Below, one piece after another: positions 1-8,879 of a stretch of DNA of 64,000 bases. Within the stretch, counting starts at the first letter, position 1. Every line of letters begins with the position of its first letter. The notes under the pieces are model-generated. The model was not told where the DNA came from and made no database searches. It saw only the letters and a list, made by a program, of their open reading frames with translations. The position numbers were made by a program, and so were the translations under genes. Origin of the DNA: Betaproteobacteria bacterium (GTDB taxonomy: Bacteria > Pseudomonadota > Gammaproteobacteria > Burkholderiales > Rhodocyclaceae); NCBI GenBank assembly GCA_016720065.1, contig JADJXY010000002.1, forward strand, positions 323,001 to 387,000. The letters run 5' to 3'.

Positions 1-1788
1 GCCGTAACGGAGGCCGGGGTCGATGAAGGCCAGCAGATCCACCGAGGTGTCGAGGACTTCGCGGAAGCGGCGCAGGTCGAGTTCGGCTGCGATGCGCTGG
101 CTCACGTCGGAGACGATGACGATGACGTGGGACTCGCCCCCGATGACCACGGAGCCGAGGCCGATTTCGACGTGGAATTCCCGGCCGTCCCGGCGCAGGG
201 CCTTGAGGTGGCGCCCCTGGCCCATGATGCGGGGCGGGCTGTCGGGGGGAAAGCCTTCCCGCAGACTGCGGTGGGCGCGGCGCATCGGGGTCGGGATGAG
301 GGTTTCCACCGCCTGGTCCAGGAGTTCCCCTGCGGCGTAGCCGAACATGCGCTCGGCTTCCGGGTTGAGGCGCACGATGCGCCCGTCGCTCGCCACCACC
401 AGAATGCCCTCGGGCACCCGGTCCAGAATGAGGTTGGCACGGGACTCGCTGTCCCGCAGGGCATCCTCGATCGCCTTCAGGTGGCTGACGTCCTGGACCG
501 TGCCCCGCAGGTGCGTCGGGCGTCCGTCGCGTTCCCGGGTGAATTTGCCGCGTATGTGCACCCAGCGGATTGCCCTGTCGGCGGGGCGGCAGATGGGGCA
601 GGTGCGCTCCCAGGACGCACCATCCTGCAATCGGGCCGCGAGTTCGGCCGCCGCAGCCGGACGCTCGCCGGGGGGGCTCAGATCGTTCCAGGCGGCAAGG
701 GTGCGCGGATAGGCGTGGTCGATGCCCAGGATTTCTTCCAGGACCGGCGAGGCGCTCCAGTGGTCGGCAGCGATGTCGTAGTCGTAGGAACCCACCAGGG
801 CGATGCGCTGGGCTTCCTCCAGGTGGTCGCGGGCGGCCAGCAGATCCCGGGTCTGCTCCGCCACCTCGCCTTCCAGGTGCAGCATGTAGCGCTGCTCGCT
901 GGCCAGGCGCTCCTGTGCGCGGCGACTGGCGCTGCGCAGTCGCTCGGCCGCCAGCCAGGCCGTGACCCAGAGCAGCAGAAGCCCCACGACGCCCAGCGTC
1001 ACGTAGCGGCCCGCATCCGTGCGAGGGGCGGTGTCCGCCGCGGCGGCCACGACGCTCCAGTCGGTCCCCGTGACCGGCACGGAGGAGCCCGGGACGGGCA
1101 CGATGGCGCCGCTCGGCGGCATGCCTTTGCTCAGGTCGAAGGGACGTTGCGCCGCGAGCAGGGGCCGTGCCGGATCGGCGCTGTGGGCCAGGTAGAGGCG
1201 ATAGCCCTGGGGCTCGAACCACTCCAGGGGCGAGGCGAGCACACTCTCCGCGACGGCGACCCGCAGGGCGCCGGGCCCGGCGGTGAGGGCGACGGGGACG
1301 AGCAGCTCGTAGCGCGGCTGCTCTCCGGCGAGGCTGAGGAAGGCGCCGCCCTGGCCTGCGGCGATGAGTCGGCGGCTGCGGTCGCGGTGGTCGCTGTCCA
1401 GCGGCAGGCCGGCGTGGGCCAGGGGGCTGGCGTCGGCGTCCAGGAGTTCCAGGGAGAGTACTTCCGGCATGCGCCGTTGCAGGTCGGCGGTCAGGCTGGC
1501 GAGGCGGCGGGTCGTGGCCGGAAGTTCCGGGTCGAAACCGGCGGCGACCGACTGGCGCCGGATTTCCAGGCGCTGTTGGTCCAGGGTATGGACCAGGCGG
1601 TTGGCCGCCCCGCTGGTGGCATCGCGCACCGCCTGTAGGCGGGTTTCCCGGTCCCGCAACTGCCCGAGGTAGAGGGAGCCGACCAGGGCGAACGACAAGG
1701 CGAGCGCCACGGCATAAACAGCCAGACTCGTCAGGGTGGAACGGGTGATTTTCTGGTCGGCGGATTTGTCGACGGATTCCCCGGGCAA
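1..1788 (-). CDS. Membrane-bound multi-PAS sensor protein, C-terminus off the left edge
   Basis: Reading the minus strand gives about 596 residues of a sensor protein that continues beyond base 1. A hydrophobic segment near residues 21-43 and a second (VTLGVVGLLLLWVTAWLAAE) enclose an extracytoplasmic region of about 260 residues. A short coiled coil, two PAS domains and the start of a third follow. The second PAS carries typical text such as RLNPEAERMFGYAAGELL. The output domain (GGDEF, EAL or kinase) is not in the window, so the enzymatic class cannot be stated. No ATG is in frame. I chose TTG at 1788 because GGAGAG lies just upstream; TTG at 1800 is the alternative. It lies 105 bp downstream of the FIST-chemoreceptor gene on the same strand, so co-transcription is likely. 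Confidence 0.8.
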   Translation of the reverse strand, partial: MPGESVDKSADQKITRSTLTSLAVYAVALALSFALVGSLYLGQLRDRETRLQAVRDATSGAANRLVHTLDQQRLEIRRQSVAAGFDPELPATTRRLASLTADLQRRMPEVLSLELLDADASPLAHAGLPLDSDHRDRSRRLIAAGQGGAFLSLAGEQPRYELLVPVALTAGPGALRVAVAESVLASPLEWFEPQGYRLYLAHSADPARPLLAAQRPFDLSKGMPPSGAIVPVPGSSVPVTGTDWSVVAAAADTAPRTDAGRYVTLGVVGLLLLWVTAWLAAERLRSASRRAQERLASEQRYMLHLEGEVAEQTRDLLAARDHLEEAQRIALVGSYDYDIAADHWSASPVLEEILGIDHAYPRTLAAWNDLSPPGERPAAAAELAARLQDGASWERTCPICRPADRAIRWVHIRGKFTRERDGRPTHLRGTVQDVSHLKAIEDALRDSESRANLILDRVPEGILVVASDGRIVRLNPEAERMFGYAAGELLDQAVETLIPTPMRRAHRSLREGFPPDSPPRIMGQGRHLKALRRDGREFHVEIGLGSVVIGGESHVIVIVSDVSQRIAAELDLRRFREVLDTSVDLLAFIDPGLRYG

Positions 1789-1893
1789 TGGACTCTCCAA
1801 GGTACGCAGGTTCGACCGGCGCGCGCCCCGCCTCGTTCCATTTCTCGCCGCTACGGATGCGGCGAAGGAGGAAGGACGCGCGCTGCGGCCCGT

Positions 1894-3867
1894 TTATTCT
1901 GCGGCTTCGGCCAGCTTCTGCAACTGGGACAGTTGCGCCAGGGCAGATTCCATCGCCTCCAGCCCCCCGGCCAGACCTTCGAGATGGCCCAGGCTGGCGG
2001 TGACGTTGGCCCGCTCGATGGTGGCCTGCTCGCTCATGTGGCTGATCTGGGTGGCGGCGGACGAACTCTTGTCGGCCATGCCGTGCATGGCGGTCACCGT
2101 CTCGCCGGCCACCTCGCGGATGCGGGCGATGGTCGCCACGGCCTCGCGGATGCTGCCTGAGGTGGCTTCGGCCTGGCCCTTGGCGGATTGCGCCAGCTTG
2201 CGCACTTCGTCCGCCACCACGGCGAATCCGCGCCCCGCTTCGCCCGCCCGGGCGGCTTCGATGGCGGCATTGAGGGCCAGCAGGTTGGTCTGGTCGGCAA
2301 TGGCGCTGATGCCGCCGGTGATGGTGCCGATGACCTTGGAAATGCGTTCCAGGTCGGAGAGGCCGCCTTCCAGACGGTCCTGGGCGGCCCGCGCCATGGC
2401 GACGGCGTCGCCGATGGAGGCGATGCTGCCCTGGGCCACGTTGAGGGTTTCAGCCTGGCGCACCGAGGCGTGCTCCAGTTGGGGCAGGGTGCCCAGGAGG
2501 GGCGAGATGGCGTGCTGATATTCGACCACCTTTTCCACCACCGCCGCCTGGATGCCGTGCAGGGCTTCCCAGCGATGCAGGGCGCGCAGGGCGTAGTGGC
2601 TGGAATAGGCGGCGTAGTGGATGGGGAAATTGGCCATGGGATTGCGTTCGGCGTCGTCGAAGAACACCAGGGCCGAAAGGGTCGGATTGATGGGGACGCC
2701 CAGGATTTCGCCGAAGGTGGAGAAGCCCGCCGCCGGGACGTCGCGGAAAAAGCCGGCCTGGGGCAGGCGGGCGGCGTTGTTCAGCCGGCGCAGGACGCAG
2801 TCGTTGAGCAGGACGCCGGCGGGAGGGCTCTTGTCGGCCAGGAAGGCTTCCCAGTCGCGCTGGGTGGAGGCGACGAAATCGGTGGCCTGCATGAGGAAAA
2901 GTTCGTCGCCGAATTCCAGATCGCAGAAGAAGGCGATGCGGTCAGGCTGGATCGCCGCGACGGAGCGGATGAAGTACTCGCTGCCCACCTTGACGGCGAA
3001 GGTCTTGCCTTCCAGATTGCGGCCGACGTCCTGGGGCGCGCAACGCAGGTAGGCAGCCAGGGCTTCGAGGACCGGCTGGGGGCGGCCGTCGGCTCCGAAG
3101 ACCGAGGACACGGTGCGGGCCACCGGATCGGCCTCGGCCACCAGCCAGTGCTGGGCAGTGGGCTCGTAGTTCTGGGTCTTGAAGGGGGCGAAGGATTTTC
3201 CCGGCGCCAACTGGCAGAAGACCAGGACCGCCTTGCCCGTCTGCACCTGGCCCCGGGCGCGGATGTAGGTGCCGCTGAAATCGAGGCGTCCCCCCGCCGA
3301 TCCTCCCACCGCAAGGCAGGGGAAACGCCCGGATTCGTACCAGGCGTGCATGAGGAAGCCCTCCGCGGCGGAAAGTCCGTCGCAGAAGACCAGGGCGAAA
3401 CTGCGCCCCGGCGAGAGGGGGACTTCCACCCGCAAACGCTCCAGTTCGTTGCGCAGGGCGGTCACCCGGTTGCGGGCACTGCGTGCGCCTCCACCGCCCA
3501 GGTCGACCAGTTCGATCTGATGCCGCGCCACCAGGCTGTCGGGAATCCACAACCAGCTCCCCATGGTGCCGTCGGCGCTGCAATAGGCGGAGCTGCCGTC
3601 CTTGTGGCTGCACAGGGTTCCCGAGGAAGAGAGACAGACCACCGAACGCCCGGGGGCTTCCAGGCGCTGCCATTCGCCGCTCACCCGGGCGAAATCGGCC
3701 TGGGGTGGAATGAAGGCGAAGAGCAGTCCTCCGCCGTCGGGAACGTCGAGGGCCGCGAGATTCTGCGGCACGGTGTGGCAATCGAATGTGCCGCCGGCGA
3801 CCCCGGGCTTCCGGGTCTGAGACGACGAAGCGCCGTTGCCGGCGCGGCCAAAGGAAAAGAGTCCCAT
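1894..3867 (-). CDS. FIST-domain / methyl-accepting chemoreceptor fusion (cytoplasmic)
   Basis: A 657-residue protein with no signal peptide or membrane segment, so it is expected to be a soluble chemoreceptor. Residues about 45-410 match the FIST_N/FIST_C sensory fold (for example SFALVFCDGLSAAEGFLMHA and the later PAAGFSTFGEI). Residues about 460-657 are an MCP signalling domain with the conserved hairpin ADQTNLLALNAAIEAARAG followed by GRGFAVVADEVRKLA. FIST domains are thought to bind small ligands such as amino acids, and in NosP proteins haem/NO; the MCP tip engages CheA/CheW. Start: ATG at 3867 has AGGAGA seven bases upstream; longer readings would run into the HDOD gene on the other strand. 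It probably heads a two-gene unit with the PAS sensor downstream and is divergent from the HDOD gene. Confidence 0.9.
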   Translation of the reverse strand: MGLFSFGRAGNGASSSQTRKPGVAGGTFDCHTVPQNLAALDVPDGGGLLFAFIPPQADFARVSGEWQRLEAPGRSVVCLSSSGTLCSHKDGSSAYCSADGTMGSWLWIPDSLVARHQIELVDLGGGGARSARNRVTALRNELERLRVEVPLSPGRSFALVFCDGLSAAEGFLMHAWYESGRFPCLAVGGSAGGRLDFSGTYIRARGQVQTGKAVLVFCQLAPGKSFAPFKTQNYEPTAQHWLVAEADPVARTVSSVFGADGRPQPVLEALAAYLRCAPQDVGRNLEGKTFAVKVGSEYFIRSVAAIQPDRIAFFCDLEFGDELFLMQATDFVASTQRDWEAFLADKSPPAGVLLNDCVLRRLNNAARLPQAGFFRDVPAAGFSTFGEILGVPINPTLSALVFFDDAERNPMANFPIHYAAYSSHYALRALHRWEALHGIQAAVVEKVVEYQHAISPLLGTLPQLEHASVRQAETLNVAQGSIASIGDAVAMARAAQDRLEGGLSDLERISKVIGTITGGISAIADQTNLLALNAAIEAARAGEAGRGFAVVADEVRKLAQSAKGQAEATSGSIREAVATIARIREVAGETVTAMHGMADKSSSAATQISHMSEQATIERANVTASLGHLEGLAGGLEAMESALAQLSQLQKLAEAAE

Positions 3868-4097
3868 GCCTTGTCTCCTGTTATGGGCGGGCCTGGTACG
3901 TGGCGACCCGCGCTCCCGGAAGTGTTCGCCAGGGCGCTTTCCGGGAATTGATTGTGGCCTCATTGTGGTCCGCAATCCTTGCAGGAACAAGGGTTTTCTC
4001 GCCTCGGCCCCCTCGAATAGCGGGTTTTCGTCGGGGCCCACGTGGGGGCAGCCGTTTTTCCGCGTGCATCCAGGTTCTCCCCCACGCCCCATCCGGG

Positions 4098-4103
4098 TAA
4101 AAT
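4098..4103 (+). promoter_or_regulatory. Probable -10 element of the HDOD gene
   Basis: TAAAAT within the 300-bp divergent gap between the FIST-MCP gene and the HDOD gene, about 65 bp before the HDOD start codon. No good -35 hexamer sits 16-18 bp upstream. Apart from this the gap 3868-4167 shows the FIST-MCP ribosome binding site and nothing else that I recognise. Confidence 0.35.
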
Positions 4104-4167
4104 CCGGGCAGCGCCTCTCTGCTGCCCTTGCGGCCGGCGCCCACCCCCCACCACCGTGAGCCGACCC

Positions 4168-5016
4168 ATGTCGAATCCCCTGATCTTCAAGATTCTCGAA
4201 GACATCGCCAAGGACCTGTCCGGAAGCGAAGTAACCTTCCCCACCTTCCTGGACATCACCTTCCAGGTGCGCACGGCCTTGCAGAACCCCAACCTGAGCG
4301 TCGAACAACTGGCCAAGCTGGTGGGGGCCGAGCCGCTCATGAGCGCCAAGATCATCCGCATGGCCAATTCCGTGGCTCTCAATCCTTCGGGGCGTGAAAT
4401 CGCCGACGTCAAGAGCGCCATCGTGCGGGTCGGCATGGAGGCCGTGCGTACCGTGTCCTTTGCCGTGGCCATGGAGCAGCTCCTCAAGTCGAAGCAGATG
4501 AAGACCTTCGAGGATCTCTCCCATCGCCTCTGGGAACATACGGCCCATGTGGCTGCCCTGTGCCGCGTCCTGGCACGCAAGCGGGCCCGCATCAACGGCG
4601 ACGAGGCCATGTTCGCCGGGCTGGTGCACGACATCGGCGTGTTCTACCTGATGTCCCGGGCGGCCAATTTTCCCGAGTTCGCCGCCGACCGGGTCCAGGT
4701 CCATAGCCTCCTGGTGGGCTGGCACGACAACATCGGCCACGCCCTGCTGTCGGCCCTGGGCCAGCCGGAAAGCGTCTGCGTCGCGGTGCAGGAACACGAG
4801 ACGGACCGCGAGGTGGCCGAGATCAAGACGCTCTCCGACGTGCTCTACGTGGCCAACAAGATCGCCAACCGCACCAGTACCTGGCGCGACGCGGAGATCG
4901 ACGGCGAAATCGACACCTCGGTCCTCGACAGCATCTTCGATGCCGAGACCCTGGCGGAAATCATCGAGGAGTCGGAAGAAGAGGTGCAGTCCCTGAAAGC
5001 CGCCCTGGGCGGTTGA
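4168..5016 (+). CDS. HDOD domain signalling protein
   Basis: 282 residues, almost entirely an HDOD domain (a non-catalytic relative of HD phosphohydrolases). Recognisable text includes FPTFLDITFQV, PLMSAKIIRMANS, the helix LWEHTAHVAALCRVLA and the HD-like remnant FAGLVHDIGVFYLMS. HDOD proteins act as signalling or scaffolding modules in chemotaxis, c-di-GMP and stress responses; the exact partner is unknown. ATG at 4168 is preferred; GTG at 4156 is in frame and equally possible, as neither has a clear Shine-Dalgarno. It is divergent from the FIST-MCP gene and followed 53 bp later by kup. Confidence 0.88.
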   Translation: MSNPLIFKILEDIAKDLSGSEVTFPTFLDITFQVRTALQNPNLSVEQLAKLVGAEPLMSAKIIRMANSVALNPSGREIADVKSAIVRVGMEAVRTVSFAVAMEQLLKSKQMKTFEDLSHRLWEHTAHVAALCRVLARKRARINGDEAMFAGLVHDIGVFYLMSRAANFPEFAADRVQVHSLLVGWHDNIGHALLSALGQPESVCVAVQEHETDREVAEIKTLSDVLYVANKIANRTSTWRDAEIDGEIDTSVLDSIFDAETLAEIIEESEEEVQSLKAALGG

Positions 5017-5069
5017 GTCCCGCCGCCGGCGCTGCCGGCGTTTGCGGGTGCGGGGAATACGGGGGATTC

Positions 5070-6962
5070 ATGAGTCAACACGAAACGGCCGGCGACCTTG
5101 CCGGCAAGCGCCTCGCCGCCCTCGCCCTGGCGGCCCTGGGTGTGGTTTACGGCGATATCGGCACCAGTCCGCTCTACGCCATGAAGGAAGTCTTCGCCGG
5201 AAACCATCCGATTCCGGTGAGCGAGGCCAATCTCTTCGGCGCCCTGTCGCTTTTCTTCTGGGCGCTGATTCTGGTGGTGTCGGTCAAGTACGTCATGTTC
5301 ATCATGCGGGCCGACAACCGGGGCGAGGGGGGCATCATGGCCCTCATCGCCCTGGCCCTGCGCGATGTCCAGGGCAAGCCGGGCCAGGCCAAGGCGGTGG
5401 CCATCGTGGGCATTCTGGGGGCGGCCATGTTCTACGGCGACGGCATGGTCACGCCGGCCATTTCCGTGCTCGCTGCGGTGGAGGGGCTCGAAGTGGCGGC
5501 CCCGGGGCTGCATGCCTACGTGATTCCGGTCACGCTCCTGGTGCTGTTCGCGCTCTTTTTCGTCCAGAAAAGCGGCACCGCCAAGATGGGCATCGCCTTC
5601 GGCCCCGTCATGCTCCTGTGGTTCGCCACCCTGGCCGTGCTGGGGTTGGTCAATATCGCGGCCAACCCGACCATCCTGCACGCCCTCAGCCCGGTCTATG
5701 GCGTGGAATTCCTCCTGGCCAACCAGGCCATGGCCCTGGTGGCCATGGGCAACGTGGTCCTGGCGGTCACCGGGGCGGAAGCGCTCTACGCCGACATGGG
5801 CCACTTCGGCCGCAAACCGATTTCCCGGGCCTGGTTCGCCTTCGTGTTGCCGGCCCTGGTGCTCAACTATTTCGGCCAGGGCGCTCTGATCCTGGGCGAT
5901 GCGGAAGCGGCCAAGAATCCCTTCTACCTTTCGGCCCCCGAGTGGGCGCTCTATCCCCTCATCGGCCTCGCCACCCTGGCGACGGTGATCGCTTCCCAGG
6001 CCGTCATTTCGGGCGCCTTCTCGGTGACGCGCCAGGCCATGCAGCTCGGCTTCGTTCCCCGCCTGGAGGTGCAACACACCTCCGAGAAGCAGCAGGGTCA
6101 GATCTACCTGCCGGCGGTGAACTGGGGCCTCATGGTGGCGGTGATGATCCTCGTCCTGGGCTTCAAGTCCTCCAACAATCTGGCGGCCGCCTACGGCATC
6201 GCCGTCACCGGCGACATGGTCATCACCTCCCTGCTCGCCACCGTGGTCGTCGCCCGCACCTGGGGTTGGGGCTGGCCCCGCTCCATCGCGCTGTTTTCCT
6301 GCTTTCTGGCGGTGGAACTCGTGTTCCTGGCCGCCAACATCCTGAAGATTCCCGATGGCGGCTGGTTCCCCCTGGTGGCCGGCATAGGCGTCTTCGTCCT
6401 CATGACCACCTGGAAGCGCGGGCGCCAGCTTTTGTCGGATCGCCTCAAGGGCGAACGCCTGGAACTTGCCCCCTTCATCGAATCCCTCGCCATGTCCATG
6501 CCCACCCGGGTGCCCGGCACGGCGGTCTTCCTCAATGCCGACCCCAAGGGCGTTCCCCACGCCCTCCTGCATAACCTGATGCACAACAAGGTGCTGCACG
6601 AGCGGGTCGTGCTGCTTTCGGTCCAGTTCTACGACCTGCCCTACGTGCCGGAGATCGATCGCATCGAAGTCAGGAAAATGCGCGAGAACTTCTGGAGCGT
6701 CGTCGTCCAGTACGGTTTCATGGACGAACCCGACATTCCCGCCGCCATGGAGCGCTGCGCCGAGGCGGGCCTGGAGTGTTCGGCCCTGGATACCTCCTAC
6801 TTCATCGGGCGCGAAACCCTTATCCCCAAGCTGGATTCCGACATGGCCTTCTGGCGCGAAAAGCTCTTCGTCGCCCTGTTCCGCAATGCGGGATCGGCCA
6901 CCGCCTACTTCCGCATTCCCACCAACCGGGTGGTCGAACTGGGGACTCAGGTGGCTCTCTGA
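5070..6962 (+). CDS. kup: Low-affinity potassium transporter Kup
   Basis: 630 residues, the normal length of Kup/HAK proteins, with about 12 membrane segments and a C-terminal cytoplasmic domain from about residue 450. The N-terminal family signature VVYGDIGTSPLYAMKE is intact, as are NRGEGGIMAL and MFYGDGMVTPAISVLAAVEG in the next helices. Kup takes up K+ with protons across the inner membrane. ATG at 5070 is preceded by GGGGGA and gives MSQHETAGDLAGKRLAAL; an in-frame start 57 bases earlier would overlap the HDOD gene and is less likely. It converges on rfaE2 with a 68-bp gap. Confidence 0.97.
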   Translation: MSQHETAGDLAGKRLAALALAALGVVYGDIGTSPLYAMKEVFAGNHPIPVSEANLFGALSLFFWALILVVSVKYVMFIMRADNRGEGGIMALIALALRDVQGKPGQAKAVAIVGILGAAMFYGDGMVTPAISVLAAVEGLEVAAPGLHAYVIPVTLLVLFALFFVQKSGTAKMGIAFGPVMLLWFATLAVLGLVNIAANPTILHALSPVYGVEFLLANQAMALVAMGNVVLAVTGAEALYADMGHFGRKPISRAWFAFVLPALVLNYFGQGALILGDAEAAKNPFYLSAPEWALYPLIGLATLATVIASQAVISGAFSVTRQAMQLGFVPRLEVQHTSEKQQGQIYLPAVNWGLMVAVMILVLGFKSSNNLAAAYGIAVTGDMVITSLLATVVVARTWGWGWPRSIALFSCFLAVELVFLAANILKIPDGGWFPLVAGIGVFVLMTTWKRGRQLLSDRLKGERLELAPFIESLAMSMPTRVPGTAVFLNADPKGVPHALLHNLMHNKVLHERVVLLSVQFYDLPYVPEIDRIEVRKMRENFWSVVVQYGFMDEPDIPAAMERCAEAGLECSALDTSYFIGRETLIPKLDSDMAFWREKLFVALFRNAGSATAYFRIPTNRVVELGTQVAL

Positions 6963-7030
6963 GCCTGCCCTCCGCAGGGGGGGCGCCGACGGTGACGCTG
7001 AACCGGAGCCGGGAGGCCGTGGCCCAGGCC

Positions 7031-7522
7031 CTAGAGGCGGCGGATTTTGTCCAGGAGCGCCGTGGTGGATGTCTGGTGCAGGAAGGGGATGGAATGCACC
7101 GTGCCCCCCCAGCCCCGGACTTCCGGGGCGCCCACGATGCGCTCCACGGGCCAGTCGCCGCCCTTGACCAGGACATCGGGACGGCAGGCGAGGATGGGCT
7201 CGATGGGGGTGTCGGCGTCGAACCAGGTGACCAGGGCGACGCATTGCAGGGCCGCCATGACGGCCAGGCGGTCGGCGAGACCGTTCACCGGCCGGTCCGG
7301 CCCCTTGCCCTGACGGCGCACCGAGTCGTCGCTGTTGAGGGCCACCACCAGGGAGGCTCCCAGGGCCGCCGCCTGGGCCAGGTAGGTCACGTGCCCCCGG
7401 TGCAGGATGTCGAAACAGCCGTTGGTGAAGACCAGGGGCCGCGGCAGGGCCGCGCAACGCTCGGCCAGGGCAGCCGGCGGGCATATCCTGGCCTCGAAGG
7501 CCGGTGCGGAATACCCCGGCAC
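7031..7522 (-). CDS. rfaE2: D-glycero-beta-D-manno-heptose 1-phosphate adenylyltransferase (RfaE2)
   Basis: 163 residues, a stand-alone nucleotidyltransferase equal to the C-terminal half of E. coli HldE. The cytidylyltransferase-type motif FTNGCFDILHRGHVTYL contains the HxGH nucleotide-binding site, followed by ALNSDDSVRR and a later VKGGDW. It transfers AMP to heptose 1-phosphate to make the ADP-heptose precursor of the LPS inner core. The kinase half is not fused here and must lie elsewhere. It is the last gene of a minus-strand operon, 4 bp after the BON lipoprotein, and gmhA two genes upstream supports a heptose role. Confidence 0.95.
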   Translation of the reverse strand: MPGYSAPAFEARICPPAALAERCAALPRPLVFTNGCFDILHRGHVTYLAQAAALGASLVVALNSDDSVRRQGKGPDRPVNGLADRLAVMAALQCVALVTWFDADTPIEPILACRPDVLVKGGDWPVERIVGAPEVRGWGGTVHSIPFLHQTSTTALLDKIRRL

Positions 7523-7526
7523 GTCT

Positions 7527-8195
7527 TCAGCGTGCCGCCGGCGCTTCCACCGGGGCCGGGGTCGCGGCGGGCTTGGCTTCCGAGCGGTTGGCGGCCGAGG
7601 AATCGAGGCGCTTCGTCTCGCTTTCCGCCACCACTTCCATCACATTGACCACCTTGCGCACGCCGGTCGTGGTCCGGGTGACCTGAACCGCCGCCTGGGC
7701 TTCCCGGTCATTGACCAGGCCCAGGAGGAAGACGACGCCGGCCTCGGTGACGACCTTGACGTGGTTGGCCGAGAACTGACCGGAATCGACGAAGCGGGCC
7801 TTGACCTTGGAAGTGATGTAGGTGTCATTGCTGCGGCCGGAAAGGGAAGACGAGGGGCCGACATAAAGTTCGTTCCACACGCCCTGCACGCCTTCCACCC
7901 CGCGCACCAGCTCGCCGATGCGGGCCTTGTTCTCCTCGCTGGGTGTTTCGCCGCTGATGAGCACCTTGCGGTTGAAGCTGGTGATGTTGATGTGGTTTTC
8001 CTTGCCGAATTTGTCGGAAATGCGGCTCAAGGCCTTCCACTCGATGGTCTCGTCGTCCGTCTGGGTGGCGATGGAGCGCCGGTCCAGGGCCGCCAGGACG
8101 CCGACCGTGACGCCGGTGGCCACGGCCGTGACGCAGCCCTGCAGGGCGGGAAGGGTGGCGGCGAGAAGTGCGGCGGAAAGGATGATTTTTTTCAT
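7527..8195 (-). CDS. dolP: BON-domain outer-membrane lipoprotein (DolP/YraP-like)
   Basis: 222 residues. The N-terminus MKKIILSAALLAATLPALQGC ends in a lipobox with Cys21, so it is an exported lipoprotein. Two BON domains follow, about residues 50-120 (with NRKVLISGETPSEENKARI) and 128-195 (with VVTEAGVVFLLGLVNDREA). The tail is rich in Ala and Pro. DolP in E. coli binds anionic phospholipids and supports envelope integrity and BAM. The start ATG at 8195 overlaps the stop of gmhA by four bases. The order yraN - SIS isomerase - BON lipoprotein is the same as yraN-diaA-dolP in E. coli. Confidence 0.92.
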   Translation of the reverse strand: MKKIILSAALLAATLPALQGCVTAVATGVTVGVLAALDRRSIATQTDDETIEWKALSRISDKFGKENHINITSFNRKVLISGETPSEENKARIGELVRGVEGVQGVWNELYVGPSSSLSGRSNDTYITSKVKARFVDSGQFSANHVKVVTEAGVVFLLGLVNDREAQAAVQVTRTTTGVRKVVNVMEVVAESETKRLDSSAANRSEAKPAATPAPVEAPAAR

Positions 8196-8785
8196 TCTTC
8201 GACTCCGAGAAGAAGGCTGTCGATGCCGTCGCACAGACAGTGCACGATGAGAAGATGGGTTTCCTGGATGCGGGCGGTGCGTTCCGCCGGCACGCAGAGG
8301 TGGATGTCGTCGTCGCGCAGCAGGTCGGCGATCTGGCCGCCACCCCGGCCGGTGAGGGCGATGACGCGCATGTCGGCGTCGTGGGCGGCGGAGATGGCCT
8401 CGATGACGTTGCCGGAATTGCCCGAGGTGGAAATGGCCAGCAGCACGTCGCCGCCGTGGCCCAGGGCGCGGACCTGGCGGGAGAAGACCTGGTTGAAGGA
8501 GTAGTCGTTGGCGACGGCGGTGAGGATGGAGGTGTCGACGGTGAGGGCGATGGCCGCCAGTTCCTGCCGTTCGGCCTCGAAGCGCCCGACCAGCTCGGCG
8601 GCGAAGTGCTGGGCGTCGGCGGCGGAACCGCCGTTGCCGCAGGCCAGGATCTTGTTGCCGTTGACCAGGGCCGCCGTCATGATCTCGACCGCCGCGGCCA
8701 CCGGTGCGGCCAGGGTCTCGACGGCATTCAACTTGGTATGGGCGCTGTCCTCGAAATGGCGGGCGACGCGGGCGATCAGATCCAT
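8192..8785 (-). CDS. gmhA: SIS-domain phosphoheptose isomerase / DiaA family
   Basis: 197 residues forming a single SIS domain: sugar-phosphate loop GNGGSAADAQHFAAELVGRF, then LLAISTSGNSGNVIEAI. GmhA isomerises sedoheptulose 7-phosphate to D-glycero-D-manno-heptose 7-phosphate; its paralogue DiaA binds DnaA instead. By gene position (after yraN, before the BON lipoprotein) this could be DiaA. However, the Glu in ELVGRF and the two His in ETHLLIVH that GmhA needs are present, and rfaE2 is in the same operon. I favour GmhA, possibly with both roles. Start ATG 8785; a -10-like TAGAAT lies at 8812-8817 on this strand, in the 94-bp gap after the HIRAN gene. Confidence 0.88.
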   Translation of the reverse strand: MDLIARVARHFEDSAHTKLNAVETLAAPVAAAVEIMTAALVNGNKILACGNGGSAADAQHFAAELVGRFEAERQELAAIALTVDTSILTAVANDYSFNQVFSRQVRALGHGGDVLLAISTSGNSGNVIEAISAAHDADMRVIALTGRGGGQIADLLRDDDIHLCVPAERTARIQETHLLIVHCLCDGIDSLLLGVEE

Positions 8786-8879
8786 GGTTCATTCCGCAAA
8801 AAAGTTGCCGGATTCTAGCATCGCGGTCCGGGAGGCGCTGTAACCAACGGTAAGGTGGGGAGTGGGGAGGAGTGGGGGG

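Noticed and set aside
127..1638. Long open frame on the plus strand (503 codons) opposite the PAS sensor
   Set aside because: It is antisense to clear PAS text, has no recognisable domain and is typical of high-GC shadow frames. The same applies to long antisense frames at 2188-3951, 4845-7484, 11714-13291, 16987-19572 and 60864-63341.
1894..4797. Extended reading of the FIST-MCP gene to 967 residues
   Set aside because: The extra 310 residues lie antisense to the HDOD gene. ATG 3867 with AGGAGA upstream is the proper start.
6963..7030. Terminator between kup and rfaE2
   Set aside because: Only a short GCCC/GGGC pairing in a GC-rich gap; not distinguishable from background.
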